Positions 17,392 through 27,160 of a stretch of 64,000 bases of DNA are shown here, in pieces. The stretch comes from UMGS1696 sp964430105. Lineage in GTDB: Bacteria > Bacillota > Clostridia > Oscillospirales > CAG-272. Location of the stretch: assembly GCA_964430105.1 (NCBI GenBank), contig CAYSEF010000003.1, positions 1 through 64,000 on the forward strand. Direction: 5' to 3'. A model generated the notes under the pieces. The model was not told the DNA's origin, made no database searches, and worked only from the letters and a program-made list of their open reading frames with translations. Numbering within the stretch: position 1 is the stretch's first letter; every line of letters begins with the position of its first letter. Position numbers and translations under genes: made by a program.

Positions 17392-19395
17392 TTATTCCAC
17401 ATCTTCCGGTAGTATCACACGCTCCTTTAATACAACAGCAGTGCGTGCGGGCAGATATAATTCAAGAAAATGTCTGTCATCGAACATTTTTGTGGAATAT
17501 GTGATATGCTCAATTCTGTTCCAACCACCGTATTTTTTGTCATCTGTAGATAAAACTACCGTGTATTCACCGGGCTGTGGTACGGGGATCAGCAGATTTG
17601 TGAAGGATTGTGTCGGATTGAAATTGAAAGCGAACAGCAGACCGTGACGATAGAATACAAGCACCTTTTCGGGACTCTTGTTCAGCATCAAATCTCCCAT
17701 TTGCTGACGGAACATATTGTTCTCTTTTGTAACCTCTATCATATCCTTGTCGAAGTCACCGAGCCAACGATACTTGAGAAATCCATTGTCAAGCAGACTC
17801 CATTGACGACGGCAATATTGGAAGCTCCAGTCATTTCCTTCGCGCGGAAAATCTATCCATTCAGGATGACCGAATTCGTTTCCCATGAAGTTGAGATATC
17901 CTTCGCCTCCACCGCCAAGAGTGAACAGTCGTATCATCTTGTGCAGAGCTATAGCACGGTCGATAATCTCGTTGTGACAGCTTTTGTCCATGTCTGTGTA
18001 CATTGCAGCATCTGCAAGACGGAATATCATTGTTTTATCTCCAACCAACGCCTGATCATGCGATTCCACATACGCAATAGTTTTTTCACCCGGACGACGT
18101 AGACACATATCGCACCACATATTGTAGATATCCCAATCATCGTCAGATTTTTCTTTGACCGTCTTTATCCACATATCCGGAAGACCCATTCCGAGTCTGT
18201 AATCAAAGCCGATTCCACCATCTTCGATGGGCAGACACATACCGGGCATACCCGACATATCTTCTGCAATGGTTACAGCGTTAGGATTTACTTCACGAAT
18301 CAGCTCATTTGCAAGCTGAAGATAGGTTATTGCTTCTGTGTGCGTGTTCATTGAGAAGTATTTGCTGTTGTCATCGAAATCTGAGCCAAGTCCATGGTCA
18401 TGGTAAAGCATGGAAGTAACTCCATCAAATCTAAAGCCGTCGAAATGATACTCCTCCATCCAGAATTTGAGGTTCGAGAGAAGAAAATGAATCACTCCGC
18501 CACTGCTGTAATTGAAGCATTTTGTTCCCCATGCCGGATGTTCGCCCTTTTCGCCATCGTGGAAAAATTGCCAAACAGTTCCGTCGAACATATTTATTCC
18601 CTCTGCTGTATTCTTTGAGGCGTGTGAATGAACAACGTCAAGAAGAACACGGATACCCATTTTATGTGCCTTATTGACAAGATATTTCAGTGAATTGGGT
18701 TTTCCGAACCATGATGAAGCAGCGTAAAAATTCGATACCTGATAGCCAAAGGAGCCATAATACGGATGTTGCATTACAGCCATGAGCTGAATAGTGTTGT
18801 AGCCTGCTTCTTTGATGCGAGGAAGAATTTTGTCGGCAAAGCTACGGTATGTACCGATCTTACATTCCTCCTGCGCCATACCTACATGAGCTTCGTAGAT
18901 ATAAAGCTTGTCATCGCCGACAAAATTTTTGTCAGTCCATTTGAAGCTTTTGAAGTCATCGTTGACTTCTGCCGTGAATGTGAGAGTTTTTTTATCCTGC
19001 ACAACTCGACGGGCATAAAGCGGAATATGTTCGGTGAGTGACATATTTGCATCAACGACAGTCTTGACCTTGCAGCCTTCCCAGAGAGCATCGTCTCCTT
19101 CAAGATACAGCTCCCAGTTTCCGTTTCCGATATTTTTCAGCGGATGACTTGTTTTGTTCCAATCGTTGAAATCACCCTCAAGATAAAGCTGATGTGCGCT
19201 TGGAGCCCATTCACGATAATACCAACCTCCATCAACGTGGTGGAAGCCATAGTAGTTGTGTGCGTTAGCAAAGTCATACAGTGTCTGACCTTGTGAGAGA
19301 ATACGTTTTTTAGTGTCATGATACAGAGCCATTCGCAGGTCTATATCGCTTGAATATTGTACAAGTGCGGGATTCAGTTCTAAGATACGATACAT
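17392..19395 (-). CDS. glgB: 1,4-alpha-glucan branching enzyme, eukaryote-like GH13
   Basis: A 667-residue enzyme that makes alpha-1,6 branches in glycogen. An N-terminal CBM48-like beta-sandwich (about 45-145, REWAPSAHQLYLEGDFNDWN) precedes the GH13 barrel. Catalytic residues are Asp324 (DGFRFDGVTSMLYHDHG), Glu378 (TIAEDMSG) and Asp447 (VESHDQAL). The MLYHDHG and VTIAEDMSGMPG forms match the branching enzymes of plants, animals and a subset of bacteria rather than the E. coli GlgB type. The start at MYRILELN has AAGGAAGG upstream; an earlier in-frame start adds 23 unsupported residues. No other glg gene is in the window. Confidence 0.93.
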   Translation of the reverse strand: MYRILELNPALVQYSSDIDLRMALYHDTKKRILSQGQTLYDFANAHNYYGFHHVDGGWYYREWAPSAHQLYLEGDFNDWNKTSHPLKNIGNGNWELYLEGDDALWEGCKVKTVVDANMSLTEHIPLYARRVVQDKKTLTFTAEVNDDFKSFKWTDKNFVGDDKLYIYEAHVGMAQEECKIGTYRSFADKILPRIKEAGYNTIQLMAVMQHPYYGSFGYQVSNFYAASSWFGKPNSLKYLVNKAHKMGIRVLLDVVHSHASKNTAEGINMFDGTVWQFFHDGEKGEHPAWGTKCFNYSSGGVIHFLLSNLKFWMEEYHFDGFRFDGVTSMLYHDHGLGSDFDDNSKYFSMNTHTEAITYLQLANELIREVNPNAVTIAEDMSGMPGMCLPIEDGGIGFDYRLGMGLPDMWIKTVKEKSDDDWDIYNMWCDMCLRRPGEKTIAYVESHDQALVGDKTMIFRLADAAMYTDMDKSCHNEIIDRAIALHKMIRLFTLGGGGEGYLNFMGNEFGHPEWIDFPREGNDWSFQYCRRQWSLLDNGFLKYRWLGDFDKDMIEVTKENNMFRQQMGDLMLNKSPEKVLVFYRHGLLFAFNFNPTQSFTNLLIPVPQPGEYTVVLSTDDKKYGGWNRIEHITYSTKMFDDRHFLELYLPARTAVVLKERVILPEDVE

Positions 19396-19471
19396 AAATT
19401 CACCTTCCTTGCGTGGCATATTTTTCCAACAGGGCATAGACGAGAGGGGGGTGTTAATTAGCAATTAGTAA

Positions 19472-20575
19472 TTAAAAACGATAGTTAGTAGGTGATTCTT
19501 CAACAGAGAAGCCGGAAAGAATATCTTCATTCACTTCAACATCGTCGATATAGGCTTCAATATACTTTGTGAAAAGCGACTGTCCTACAAGTGTGTCATA
19601 ATTAGGGAAGAAGTCAGAGTTTGCATCTTCATTCCATGGAGAGGCATCCATTTCAAGTCGCATGATATAATGAGTGCCGACATCGGATTCAACCTTTACA
19701 TAACTGCCGATTTCAAGATTGAACGCAGAACCAACTACTTCGTCTACAAAATCAATATCACGAGTGAGGTAATAACCGTTTTCGTAATTTTGATCTTCTG
19801 AATAGGTTGTGTAAACTGTTTCAAAATCGTCACCGTTTGAGAGAGCAGTATCTATTTTTGCAACTACAGCATCCTTTTCAGCTTGCTCATCTGCTGTCAG
19901 TGTTCTCTTTTGATACGAACCGTCTGAGCTTGTTACGACATAACCGTCATCGTCAAGCACATAGTCATATTTGTTGTTTACATAGATATGGCGTACACGA
20001 ACATAGTTTTCATTCAGATATTCCGATCTGGCTGTATCGGTAATACCTATTTCACCGTTTGAGCCATAAAGAGCAGTATAAAGTGCTGAACCCCGCTCAT
20101 CACGGAGATAGATATTGCGGAGCATATTGTAGTTTACACCATATGCAGAGAGTGCCTGATTGAACTGAGCCTTTGAACCGCCGGAGTATTCCGTTACAAA
20201 ATCAGTGAGGTATTCGTCTATCACCTGAACCGTACTGTTTGATACAGTAATCCCTTTTTCTTCTGCAATAGTGTCGCATATCAGTGACATTTTAACATTG
20301 TGGACTACTGCATCAAAGAGGTATTCTTCAGCAGTCATTCCGCTATCGCCAAGTGTAGAGCTATAGAAGGCCGAAGTATCCTTGAAATCAGAGTAGCTTT
20401 GCAAAAAACGTGCCTTATAGGTGGCAAGATAGTATGTGAATTCGTTCTCACTGATAGAGTTATCCTTGTATGTGAAAACAGCTTCGCTTGATGCACATGA
20501 CGTAAGTAGAAGAAGTGATGCAGCGGCTGCGGAGATGAGTTTGGATGTTTTTTTCACGTTGTTTATCGCTTTCAT
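19472..20575 (-). CDS. PrsA/PpiC-type peptidyl-prolyl isomerase lipoprotein
   Basis: A 367-residue predicted extracytoplasmic foldase. The signal peptide ends in a lipobox (LLLLTSCASS), so the mature protein should be lipid-anchored. An N-terminal SurA-like helical chaperone domain (about 40-190) is followed by a parvulin-type domain (about 195-330) with VRHIYVNNKYD and YYLTRDIDFVDEVVGSAFNLEIGS. An insertion rich in Asp/Tyr at about 205-225 interrupts the isomerase domain after its first strand. It lies 57 bases after mfd. The pth-mfd-PpiC order recurs in Firmicutes. Isomerase activity is not assured. Confidence 0.85.
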   Translation of the reverse strand: MKAINNVKKTSKLISAAAASLLLLTSCASSEAVFTYKDNSISENEFTYYLATYKARFLQSYSDFKDTSAFYSSTLGDSGMTAEEYLFDAVVHNVKMSLICDTIAEEKGITVSNSTVQVIDEYLTDFVTEYSGGSKAQFNQALSAYGVNYNMLRNIYLRDERGSALYTALYGSNGEIGITDTARSEYLNENYVRVRHIYVNNKYDYVLDDDGYVVTSSDGSYQKRTLTADEQAEKDAVVAKIDTALSNGDDFETVYTTYSEDQNYENGYYLTRDIDFVDEVVGSAFNLEIGSYVKVESDVGTHYIMRLEMDASPWNEDANSDFFPNYDTLVGQSLFTKYIEAYIDDVEVNEDILSGFSVEESPTNYRF

Positions 20576-20632
20576 GTGTGATTTTTTTCGATTTTATACA
20601 CTATTATACACTACATAAATGAACAATTTATA

Positions 20633-23600
20633 TCATTTAGCTGAAAATGTCGAATATTTTTCTAATAGTTCAATTAAAAATTCCGTATTTCGCATATTTT
20701 TCTTTGTTTTCATAGTGATATACGGAGTTTGACCAAGCATTACCTTTACACCGAGAGTTGGGTAGGTTACAGCAAGGATCTGTATAGCCTTTGCATTGAC
20801 ATTTCCTGTATAAAGTCGTATGTTTCCGTCTCTTTCTTCAATTTTTGTGAATCCGCATCTGCGTCCCATAGCACGGATCCATGCTATTCTGCAAAGATTT
20901 ACAGCGGATGAGTTAGGTTCGCCATAACGGTCGCAAAGCTCATCTATAATATCGTTATAGTCAGCTTCGTTTTCTACTCTTGCAATGCGTTTGTACATAT
21001 CCATTCGCTGCGGAGCTGAGGCAATATACGATTTCGAAAGATAAGCATCACAGCGTATATCAACTGCACATTCGGGGAGAGGCTTTTTGATTTCCTCGCC
21101 TTTTTCTTCGATTACAGCTTCCTCGAGCAGTTTCATATAAAGGTCATATCCGACTGATTCAATATGTCCGTGCTGTTCAGAGCCAAGAAGATTTCCTGCA
21201 CCTCTTATTTCAAGGTCACGCAGAGCAATTCGGAAGCCTGCACCAAATTCAGCGTATTCACGAATTGCGGAAAGACGTTTTTCAGCGATTTCAGATAGCT
21301 GTCTGCCTTTGCGATATGTGAAATAAGCAAATGCACGAGTGCTTGAACGACCGACTCGACCTCGTATCTGATGCAGCTGTGATAATCCGTAGTTTTCTGC
21401 ATTTTCAATGATGAGCGTGTTTGCGTTTGGAATATCGACACCTGTTTCAATAATCGTAGTACATACAAGAACATCTATCTCACCACGAATGAGTGAATCC
21501 CATACTTCCTCTATGGTATCACGATCCATTTTTCCGTGTGCTACAGCAACTCTTACATCCGGTATGGCTTTTTCAATGCGTTCAGCTACACCGTAAATTC
21601 CTTCGACTCGGTTGTAGAGATAGAATACCTGACCGCCACGTCTAAGTTCTCGACGTATTGCTTCATTTATGAGTGATTCATCGTATTCCATTACATATGT
21701 CTGAACAGGTGAGCGAAGTCCGGGTGCTTCTTCCAGTACACTCATGTCAACTATACCACCCATCGCCATGTTCAGTGTTCGTGGAATAGGTGTTGCTGTC
21801 AGAGTGAGAATATCGGCGTTTACTGCAATCTGCTTTAGCTTTTCCTTCTGTGCAACACCGAAGCGTTGTTCCTCATCAATTATGATAAGTCCAAGGTCAT
21901 GGAACTGAACATCCTTTGAGATAAGTCTGTGTGTACCGATTATGATATCTACATCCCCCCGTGCTACCTTGCGAATAGATGCAGCCTGTTCTTTTGCTGA
22001 ACGGAATCGGGATACCATGTCGATATTCACGGGAAATGATCGCATACGGCTGAGGAAGGTCTGGAAATGCTGATATGCGAGTATTGTAGTTGGCACGAGA
22101 ACAGCTACCTGCTTGCCACTCATAACAGCTTTGAACGCAGCACGGAGTGCAACCTCTGTCTTACCATATCCAACGTCACCGCATAGCAGTCTGTCCATTG
22201 GGTAGGGCTGTTCCATATCATTGCGTATATCGTCTATTGCTTGAAGCTGACCGTCGGTTTCTTCATATTCAAAGGAATTTGCAAATTCTCGACACATTTC
22301 GTCGTCAGCTTCAAATTTTATGCCTTTTGTGCGTTTGCGTCGTGCATATAGCTCGATAAGCTCTTTTGCCATCTCTTTAGTCGATGCTTTTGCCTTTGAT
22401 TTTGCACGATTCCAGTCAGCGCCACCCATTTTTGAAAGCTTAACCATTCCCGTGTCAGCACCTGCACCGATATATTTTGAAACAAGATCAAGCTGATCTA
22501 CAGGCAGAAAAAGCTTGTCAGTGCCTGCGTATTTTATGTGTACATAATCTCGTGAAGAACCGTCTATCGTCAGGGTTTCAAGCCCCATGTACTGACCGAT
22601 ACCATAGGTTTCATGAACTACGATATCGCCAACCTCAAGGTCAGCGTATGATAAAATAGCTTCTGTTGCAGTTTTCTTCTTTTTGGATTTTTTGAGGTAG
22701 CGACCGTGAGATGGTCGTGATGCTTCCTTTGAAAAATCCAAAAGAACAAATTTTGGAAATGCAAGCTCGTAGCCACCGGGAAATTCTCCGGTCATGAGAA
22801 GAACGACATTTTTTATATCCGGTGCGATATTATCATCGGAATCGGCTGAAAGTACAGTGTAACCGTCATCCATGAGTGCTTCTCTAAGTGAGTTTTTCTC
22901 AGCTTCGGCAGAGCAGATTACAGCGCAAAGATAGTGCTCCTTTGTGAATCTTTCGATATCCTCACGGAAAAGAGCGATATTTCCTGCATAAGCCGGAACA
23001 TGGCGTGTGTTGAATGTGAAAATATCACCCGATACAGAATTGTGCGTTCTTGCGAGTGCATCTATAAGAACCGTTGCACCATCCTGACGTGAGATTATTT
23101 CATCGAAATCACGCATATATATGCCGTTTTTTTGTGGTGGCAGTTCAAGAGATTCTATCATATCGGATATGCTTTGTTCAGTGAGAGCTGCACCTGCTTT
23201 TGAACGATCCTCGACAGTAGCAGAATCAACAATAACAAAAATACCGTGTGCATAATCAAGAAGGCAGCTTCCTTCGGGATAAAGGAGTGGCAGATATTTA
23301 TCGGCAAAATTTATTTCAAAGCCATGCTCAAGTGAAGCAAGCTCACTGCTTAAAACCTCTGCTGCTCGATGGTGACGTTCATCAGCACCTTCTGTGCGTC
23401 CTATTCTGCGAATATGTCGTTTAACCGTATCTGTCAGCTCATCACGCTTTTCGGGAGTCAAAATCAGCTCACGCACAGGTGAAATAGTGACCTCGTCAGG
23501 TGCATCGCTTGAGAATCGCTGAGTTTCGGGGGAGAAATAGCCCATTCTGTCAACTTCATCACCAAAAAGCTCGATTCTGAGAGGTTTGCTTGCATCAGGT

Positions 23601-24187
23601 GCAAAAATATCGACAATACCACCACGTATTGCAAACTGACCGGGAGATTCTACAAGCTCAACACGTGCATATCCTGCTGAAGAAAGGCTTTCTGCCATTT
23701 TATCAGTGTCAAGTGGCTCATCGTATGATATGTGCAGAGAAAGCTCACGAAGTCTTTCGGGCGGAAGTGTTACTTGCAGAACAGCATCGGCAGTTGTACA
23801 GATAACTGTAGGCTTGTGCTCATCGTTCAGTATACCACTCAACGCTGAAAGCACACAAAGCCGTTCGCCTTCGTAATCGTGTGATGATATGATGTTCGAG
23901 AAGCAATATTCACGAGCAGGAAAATAAGCTGCTTTTATACCGATAGATAGCAAAAAATCTCGAAAAGAGGAGGCTTTTTTTTCTTCCGAAAAGATGAGTA
24001 CGATAGGATCCTCTGAATTTGCAAAATCCTCTGCAAGAGAGGTGAGAAATATCGTTTGCGAACCGTCTGTAAGTCCACTGACGGTATATGGCTTGCGTTT
24101 GCCAAAGGTTGGTGCGGTGAGCGTGGCTGTAAGAGCAGTATAATCTCGGTTTTGACGGAAGATATCACATAATATCGTGTAGTTCAT
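20633..24187 (-). CDS. mfd: Transcription-repair coupling factor
   Basis: A 1184-residue ATP-dependent translocase that removes RNA polymerase stalled at DNA lesions and recruits UvrA. Domains in order are a UvrB-like N-terminal region (about 1-330), the RNA-polymerase interaction domain with the VGDIVVHETYGIGQYMG segment (about 500-560), and the RecG-like motor with Walker A GDVGYGKTE and the DEEQRFG box. Helicase motif VI (QIRGRVGRS) and the C-terminal TRCF domain follow. Length is normal. It follows pth by 37 bases. Confidence 0.97.
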   Translation of the reverse strand: MNYTILCDIFRQNRDYTALTATLTAPTFGKRKPYTVSGLTDGSQTIFLTSLAEDFANSEDPIVLIFSEEKKASSFRDFLLSIGIKAAYFPAREYCFSNIISSHDYEGERLCVLSALSGILNDEHKPTVICTTADAVLQVTLPPERLRELSLHISYDEPLDTDKMAESLSSAGYARVELVESPGQFAIRGGIVDIFAPDASKPLRIELFGDEVDRMGYFSPETQRFSSDAPDEVTISPVRELILTPEKRDELTDTVKRHIRRIGRTEGADERHHRAAEVLSSELASLEHGFEINFADKYLPLLYPEGSCLLDYAHGIFVIVDSATVEDRSKAGAALTEQSISDMIESLELPPQKNGIYMRDFDEIISRQDGATVLIDALARTHNSVSGDIFTFNTRHVPAYAGNIALFREDIERFTKEHYLCAVICSAEAEKNSLREALMDDGYTVLSADSDDNIAPDIKNVVLLMTGEFPGGYELAFPKFVLLDFSKEASRPSHGRYLKKSKKKKTATEAILSYADLEVGDIVVHETYGIGQYMGLETLTIDGSSRDYVHIKYAGTDKLFLPVDQLDLVSKYIGAGADTGMVKLSKMGGADWNRAKSKAKASTKEMAKELIELYARRKRTKGIKFEADDEMCREFANSFEYEETDGQLQAIDDIRNDMEQPYPMDRLLCGDVGYGKTEVALRAAFKAVMSGKQVAVLVPTTILAYQHFQTFLSRMRSFPVNIDMVSRFRSAKEQAASIRKVARGDVDIIIGTHRLISKDVQFHDLGLIIIDEEQRFGVAQKEKLKQIAVNADILTLTATPIPRTLNMAMGGIVDMSVLEEAPGLRSPVQTYVMEYDESLINEAIRRELRRGGQVFYLYNRVEGIYGVAERIEKAIPDVRVAVAHGKMDRDTIEEVWDSLIRGEIDVLVCTTIIETGVDIPNANTLIIENAENYGLSQLHQIRGRVGRSSTRAFAYFTYRKGRQLSEIAEKRLSAIREYAEFGAGFRIALRDLEIRGAGNLLGSEQHGHIESVGYDLYMKLLEEAVIEEKGEEIKKPLPECAVDIRCDAYLSKSYIASAPQRMDMYKRIARVENEADYNDIIDELCDRYGEPNSSAVNLCRIAWIRAMGRRCGFTKIEERDGNIRLYTGNVNAKAIQILAVTYPTLGVKVMLGQTPYITMKTKKNMRNTEFLIELLEKYSTFSAK

Positions 24188-24224
24188 ATGTCACCTCTTT
24201 CTGAAAATAAATTTTACAGCTTAA

Positions 24225-24866
24225 TTAAAATTTTACACCGTTAAACTTGCCCATTGCATCGTCGTATTTTCCATCGAGCAGGAGCAGAACAGCTTCGTAG
24301 GTGCATTCAAAAATCTTAAACATGGCTTCACGATCTCCTTCGGGTATCTTTCCGAGTACCCAATCAGCCATGGGATATTCTCTGTTTGGTTTTTCTCCAA
24401 CACCTATGCGTATTCTTGGAAATGCATCGGTTCCAAGGAGAGTTATAATGCTTCTGAGACCCTTTTGACCGCCATCTGAGCCTGATTTGCGTATTCTCAT
24501 TCTGCCGGGAGCCTGTGCAACATCATCGGAGATAACGATAATATTCTCCGGTGGAATCTTGTAGAAATTAGCTGCTTCCTGTACAGATTCTCCTGAGGCG
24601 TTCATAAATGTCTGTGGTTTCATGAGAAGAACACGGTGTCCACCGAGTGTAGCTTGTGCTGTAAGAGCTTTGAATTTAAGCTGTTTCAGGTCACCGATTC
24701 CACATTTTTGTGTAATAACATCCATTGCGAGAAAGCCGGCATTGTGTCGTGTGAGGTGGTATTCCTTGCCCGGATTTCCGAGTCCGACAACGATAAACTC
24801 AGGCGCACCGCCGTCAGATTTGTTAGTGTTTTCTATTTTTTTGAATAAGTCGAAAATATCAGACAT
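24225..24866 (-). CDS. pth: Peptidyl-tRNA hydrolase with N-terminal extension
   Basis: A 213-residue enzyme that releases peptides from prematurely dropped peptidyl-tRNA. The core motifs are IVVGLGNPGKEY, TRHNAGFLAMD with the catalytic His, and PQTFMNASGESV. The catalytic domain normally begins at the first residues. Here about 25 residues (MSDIFDLFKKIENTNKSDGG) precede it, and TTGGAG just upstream supports this start rather than an internal one. The gene heads the pth-mfd-foldase-glgB group. Confidence 0.95.
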   Translation of the reverse strand: MSDIFDLFKKIENTNKSDGGAPEFIVVGLGNPGKEYHLTRHNAGFLAMDVITQKCGIGDLKQLKFKALTAQATLGGHRVLLMKPQTFMNASGESVQEAANFYKIPPENIIVISDDVAQAPGRMRIRKSGSDGGQKGLRSIITLLGTDAFPRIRIGVGEKPNREYPMADWVLGKIPEGDREAMFKIFECTYEAVLLLLDGKYDDAMGKFNGVKF

Positions 24867-24959
24867 AGTGTACTCCAAATTTCCAGATTATATCATTTTG
24901 CAGTCACAGAAGCTCATTGCGGATATGGAATTTTGCTCCTTTGCGTGACCGTACTATAA

Positions 24960-25000
24960 ACTGCAAAAAGCCCGTTTTTAGGACGAGCGGGATTTGCAGT
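24960..25000 (-). terminator. Terminator-like stem-loop after the MBL-fold gene
   Basis: ACTGCAAA and TTTGCAGT form an outer stem around a CCCG/CGGG inner stem. On the minus strand the 3' side is GGGCTTTTTGCAG. It lies between the MBL-fold gene and pth. The T-run is short, so termination may be partial. Confidence 0.55.
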
Positions 25001-25076
25001 ATATAAATTATTGTAGGCGTTAATTATACTATAATTTTGTGTTTATGTCAATGCATCTATGCGTGAGAAGAACGGA

Positions 25077-25778
25077 TCACATAAGGTTTACAGTTTCGCC
25101 TGCATCCATTTTAATTATTTTGTCCTTGTATTCTCGTGCCATAGGGTCAAACTTCAAGTCCTCAACGATTTTTGAAGAACCAAAGAAATGCATAGGTATT
25201 GCGTTCTTGATACGGAAATGCTTCATGTAGTAGTCAAAGCCAAGATAAGAATACATTCCCTGACGAGTATCAAGTGGGAGAAAAGCCGTGTCTATCCAGA
25301 AATTTTTCAATCCCTTTGTATATTCACGGAAGCGGTTTGTCATTTCAAAAACTTCACCTTCACGCATACCCTCCCACAGCCACAGATTGAGGTCGCCTGC
25401 GTGGAAGATATTTCTGCCCATACATCCTGCAAGATAAGCAACACCGCAGTCGGTAGATGGAAGTACCTTTAGTCTGAATCGACTTTCAAGCTTTATATCC
25501 ATTCCGGGTTTTGCGGTTATATAATCATGCACACCGCAGTCACGCATTATGTGATCGAAAATATCGTTTGCAATGACATATTTGACATTTGGATGCTCAC
25601 GGTGGAGTGCAAAAACATCGGGATTAAAGTGATCCTCATGATGATGGCTGATAAAAATATATATTTTCTTTTTGTCAGGCAATCTTGGCAGCTTTCCTTC
25701 CGAAAAATCAAAAATCAGCATATGCGTCTCGGATTCAACGGTAAATCCGCTGTGTCCGGTGCAGTTTATAACGATCAT
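25077..25778 (-). CDS. MBL-fold metal-dependent hydrolase
   Basis: A 233-residue metallo-beta-lactamase-fold protein of the UlaG-like (COG2220-type) group. The metal motif HxHxDH is ISHHHEDHF (His45, His47, Asp49, His50). GVAYLAGCMGRNIFHAGDLNLW supplies later ligands, and IPMHFFGSS the C-terminal His. The start at MIVINCTGHSG has GGAAGGGA about nine bases upstream. It is transcribed away from the kinase gene. A TTGACA/TAACAT promoter with a 17-base spacer lies at 25818-25846. The substrate cannot be inferred. Confidence 0.85.
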   Translation of the reverse strand: MIVINCTGHSGFTVESETHMLIFDFSEGKLPRLPDKKKIYIFISHHHEDHFNPDVFALHREHPNVKYVIANDIFDHIMRDCGVHDYITAKPGMDIKLESRFRLKVLPSTDCGVAYLAGCMGRNIFHAGDLNLWLWEGMREGEVFEMTNRFREYTKGLKNFWIDTAFLPLDTRQGMYSYLGFDYYMKHFRIKNAIPMHFFGSSKIVEDLKFDPMAREYKDKIIKMDAGETVNLM

Positions 25779-25817
25779 GTACCTGTATCCCTTCCGAATC
25801 AATTCGAGTATAATGAT

Positions 25818-25947
25818 ATGTTATCATCATATCCTGCTTTTGTCAAGGATTATTTTGGACGGTATATTGTCAAAAAATTGCTTTACTCTTTACATTTTTC
25901 GAAAAATATGGTATCATTGAGCTATCCATTAGAAAGGATAAGTTAAA
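25818..25947. promoter_or_regulatory. Divergent promoters between the MBL hydrolase and kinase genes
   Basis: Minus strand: TTGACA (25841-25846) and TAACAT (25818-25823) with a 17-base spacer. Plus strand: TTTACA and TATCAT with a 17-base spacer at about 25888-25916, just ahead of the AAAGGA site of the kinase gene. Confidence 0.65.
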
Positions 25948-27030
25948 ATGGCTTCAAATCTTCATGATATATTAAAAAAATTCGGAATTGAACTTGAACC
26001 GTCAGCTTATGGAAACGGTCATATCAACGATACATATATAGTTCACGCAGAGGAGGATTATATTCTTCAGCGTATCAATAAAAATGTGTTCACAGATCCA
26101 CCGACAGTAATGGAAAATATTGTCGGAATAACGGAGTTTTTGCGTAAAAAAGTAACTGAATTAGGTGGCGACCCTGAAAGAGAGATTTTGAATCTTATTC
26201 CTACAGTAGACGGAAAGTATTACTATATGAGTGATGATGGCGAATACTACCGTGTCTATAAGTTTATCTCAGGTGCGAAATCATATGATACAGTTGACGA
26301 TCCGAGCAGACTTTATCATGCGGCAAAGGCATTCGGTAAATTCCAAAATCTTCTTGCGGATTATCCGGCGGACAAGCTGAATGAAACTATAGTTGATTTT
26401 CACAATACCAAAGCCAGATATGACCAGTTTAAGACAGCGGTGAAAAACGATGCTGTTGGTCGTGCTAAAAATGTCGGCGCAGAAATAAAATTTGTGCTTG
26501 ATCGTGAACCCGATTCAGTCGTTGTTGTGGATGCAATAGAAAGCGGAAAAATACCGCTGAGAGTAACGCATAACGACACTAAGCTTAACAATGTGCTTCT
26601 CGATGATGTAACAGGCGAAGGCGTATGCGTTATCGACCTTGATACTGTTATGCCGGGATCGTTGCTTTATGATTACGGTGATGCACTCAGATTTGGTGGC
26701 TCAAGCGGTGCTGAGGATGAAAAGGACCTTGATAAAATCTGGTTCAATGTTGAGAATTTTGAAGCATTCACGAGAGGCTTTATTGAAGAATTGCCATCTA
26801 TGACAGAGGAAGAACGTAAGCTTCTGCCGTTTTCTATAAAGCTTATGGCTCTCGAATGTGGCTCAAGATTTTTAGCGGATTATCTGAACGGTGATACTTA
26901 TTTCAAGACTGCGTATCCCGAGCATAATCTCGATAGATGCAGAACACAGTTTAAGCTGGTTGCGGATATCGAAGCGAAAATGGATAAGCTGAACAGCATA
27001 GTTGAGCAGATATATAACGAAGTAAAATAA
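25948..27030 (+). CDS. NahK-like sugar kinase of the aminoglycoside phosphotransferase fold
   Basis: A 360-residue protein kinase-like enzyme. The glycine-rich start is YGNGHINDTYIV, the catalytic loop is VTHNDTKLNNVLLDD, and the metal-binding segment is CVIDLDTVMPGSLLYDYGDALR. This arrangement closely resembles N-acetylhexosamine 1-kinase (NahK/LnpB), which phosphorylates GlcNAc or GalNAc at C1 in gut bacteria that salvage mucin or milk sugars. The usual lacto-N-biose phosphorylase partner is not in the window, so the substrate is uncertain. The gene is single, with its own promoter and terminator. Confidence 0.78.
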   Translation: MASNLHDILKKFGIELEPSAYGNGHINDTYIVHAEEDYILQRINKNVFTDPPTVMENIVGITEFLRKKVTELGGDPEREILNLIPTVDGKYYYMSDDGEYYRVYKFISGAKSYDTVDDPSRLYHAAKAFGKFQNLLADYPADKLNETIVDFHNTKARYDQFKTAVKNDAVGRAKNVGAEIKFVLDREPDSVVVVDAIESGKIPLRVTHNDTKLNNVLLDDVTGEGVCVIDLDTVMPGSLLYDYGDALRFGGSSGAEDEKDLDKIWFNVENFEAFTRGFIEELPSMTEEERKLLPFSIKLMALECGSRFLADYLNGDTYFKTAYPEHNLDRCRTQFKLVADIEAKMDKLNSIVEQIYNEVK

Positions 27031-27038
27031 ATATACTT

Positions 27039-27083
27039 AAAAGAGGAGCCTGTCGGTAAAAATTCGGCACATCCTCTTTTTTT
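27039..27083 (+). terminator. Intrinsic terminator after the NahK-like kinase gene
   Basis: AAAAGAGGA (27039-27047) pairs with TCCTCTTTT (27072-27080), with GCC/GGC continuing the stem, and a run of eight T follows. It begins nine bases past the stop codon. Confidence 0.88.
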
Positions 27084-27125
27084 TCGCAATATTGTTGAGA
27101 AATCGTAAATAATCTCTCGACCCTC

Positions 27126-27153
27126 TTGAATATGACAAAATTAGCTGTATAAT
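27126..27153 (+). promoter_or_regulatory. Promoter of the sortase gene
   Basis: TTGAAT (27126-27131), a 16-base spacer and TATAAT (27148-27153). The predicted start, about 27160, coincides with the 5' edge of the pseudoknot described next. A second TATAAT follows at 27155-27160. Confidence 0.7.
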
Positions 27154-27160
27154 ATATAAT

